A stretch of 51,957 nucleotides of DNA. Origin: Microcystis aeruginosa NIES-4325 (GTDB taxonomy: Bacteria > Cyanobacteriota > Cyanobacteriia > Cyanobacteriales > Microcystaceae). This document shows positions 51,397 through 51,957 of the stretch, in pieces (the stretch's first letter is position 1; each line of letters opens with the position of its first letter). The DNA lies in the NCBI RefSeq assembly GCF_008974145.1, contig NZ_BJKP01000024.1:1-51957 (forward strand), written 5' to 3'. Made by a program: the position numbers and the translations under genes. A model generated the notes under the pieces. The model was not told the DNA's origin and made no database searches. It worked only from the letters and a program-made list of their open reading frames with translations.

Positions 51397-51702
51397 ATGG
51401 TCATTGAGTGGTTAGAATTTCAAGTTAAACCCGAAGCTAGGGAAAAATTTATCCAAAAAGATGAAGAAATTTGGACAAATTTTTTAGCAAAACAAGCGGG
51501 GTTTTTAGGTAAAGAAATTTGGATTAATCCCGCCATCGAGGAACAATTAATTATCGTTGCCCATTGGCAAACGAAAGAACAGTGGAAAGCTATCTCCAAA
51601 AATTTACTTGATGAGACCGAAGCCAAATTTTCCCTAGCCATGGGAAAAGATAATTATCAATTAGTCAAAGTCAAGGAATTTCAAGTCAGAAAATTCCGAT
51701 AA
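51397..51702 (+). CDS. TIGR03792 family protein (ABM-like fold)
   Basis: This 101-residue protein has the cyanobacterial TIGR03792 layout: VIEWLEFQVKPEAREKFIQKDEEIWTNFLAKQAGFLGKEIW and a C-terminal half IIVAHWQTKEQWKAI. It is likely an antibiotic-biosynthesis-monooxygenase-like ferredoxin-fold dimer. The function is unproven. AGGAGA lies 9 nt before the ATG. It is the last gene of the run phosphoesterase-parA-TIGR03792, and a terminator follows. Confidence 0.85.
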   Translation: MVIEWLEFQVKPEAREKFIQKDEEIWTNFLAKQAGFLGKEIWINPAIEEQLIIVAHWQTKEQWKAISKNLLDETEAKFSLAMGKDNYQLVKVKEFQVRKFR

Positions 51703-51812
51703 AATTGTCAGAACCATTTAGAATCTATGCAGCCCAGATAAAAAATCAATTCATCTTTTTGTCCCCTGTCAACCTAGCCAAACTTGTCATGAGGGGCTAA
51801 AGTGTGCTATAA

Positions 51813-51957
<145 letters not shown>

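Overview
The window looks like chromosomal DNA from a unicellular, bloom-forming cyanobacterium, most probably Microcystis or a close relative. The evidence is allophycocyanin alpha-B (apcD), the photosynthetic-type GAPDH gap2, a cyanobacterial GlgA, system II cytochrome c maturation genes (ccs1, ccdA), many HIP1 palindromes (GCGATCGC), modest GC content, and intergenic spaces packed with short heptamer repeats, MITE-like elements and decayed insertion sequences. The genus call is inference from style, not from a database match. There is no rRNA and no CRISPR array, and I saw no phage module.

Layout. 1-0.5 kb: 3' part of an IS4-type transposase at the left edge. 0.7-16 kb: mostly housekeeping genes, namely a sugar-phosphate transferase, an HpsJ-like membrane protein, 6-phosphogluconolactonase, a zinc-ribbon/FHA protein, a phosphoesterase, trmB followed by an unknown protein and a thioredoxin-TPR protein, glgA, a PBP4-type carboxypeptidase, glutathione reductase, a slipin, apcD, and a small operon of a membrane protein and a TPR protein. 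15.6-17.8 kb: a decayed block. The third gene of that operon, an ABC-2 polysaccharide-export permease, carries five lesions, two of them small TA-flanked insertions, and an equally broken IS4-type element follows it. 18-20.5 kb: hypC and hypD, a small secreted protein and an HNH endonuclease. 20.6-21.2 kb: dispersed repeats and an IS630 fragment. 21.3-30.4 kb: cobS, a PPC-domain protein, a K+-channel/RCK protein, mutM, ccs1, ccdA and a three-gene operon (peptide-binding lipoprotein, OppB-type permease, VOC protein). 30.5-41.6 kb: murB and murC, gap2, a FetB-like permease, a DegT aminotransferase, hflX, a class II aldolase, rdgB and lipA. 41.7-45 kb: tRNA-Pro(CGG) and a solitary single-chain restriction-modification enzyme flanked by repeats. 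45-52 kb: a TIGR03279 radical-SAM-like protein, a Uma2 protein, type 2 IPP isomerase (fni), a C15-type peptidase, a Tat/lipoprotein phosphoesterase, an orphan ParA, a TIGR03792 protein and the start of GDP-mannose dehydratase.

Functional links. pgl, gap2, the aldolase and glgA belong to central carbon metabolism. ccs1 and ccdA are the two membrane arms of system II cytochrome c maturation. murB, murC and the PBP4 enzyme act on peptidoglycan. The sugar transferase, HpsJ-like protein, broken ABC-2 permease, DegT aminotransferase and gmd suggest surface polysaccharide synthesis, but they are scattered.

No clearly new multi-gene system was found. The most informative signals are the reconstructable decay of the permease and the neighbouring IS, a set of TATAG-ended MITEs, dispersed repeats that supply stop codons of unrelated genes, and the solitary restriction-modification gene with an AT-rich specificity region.
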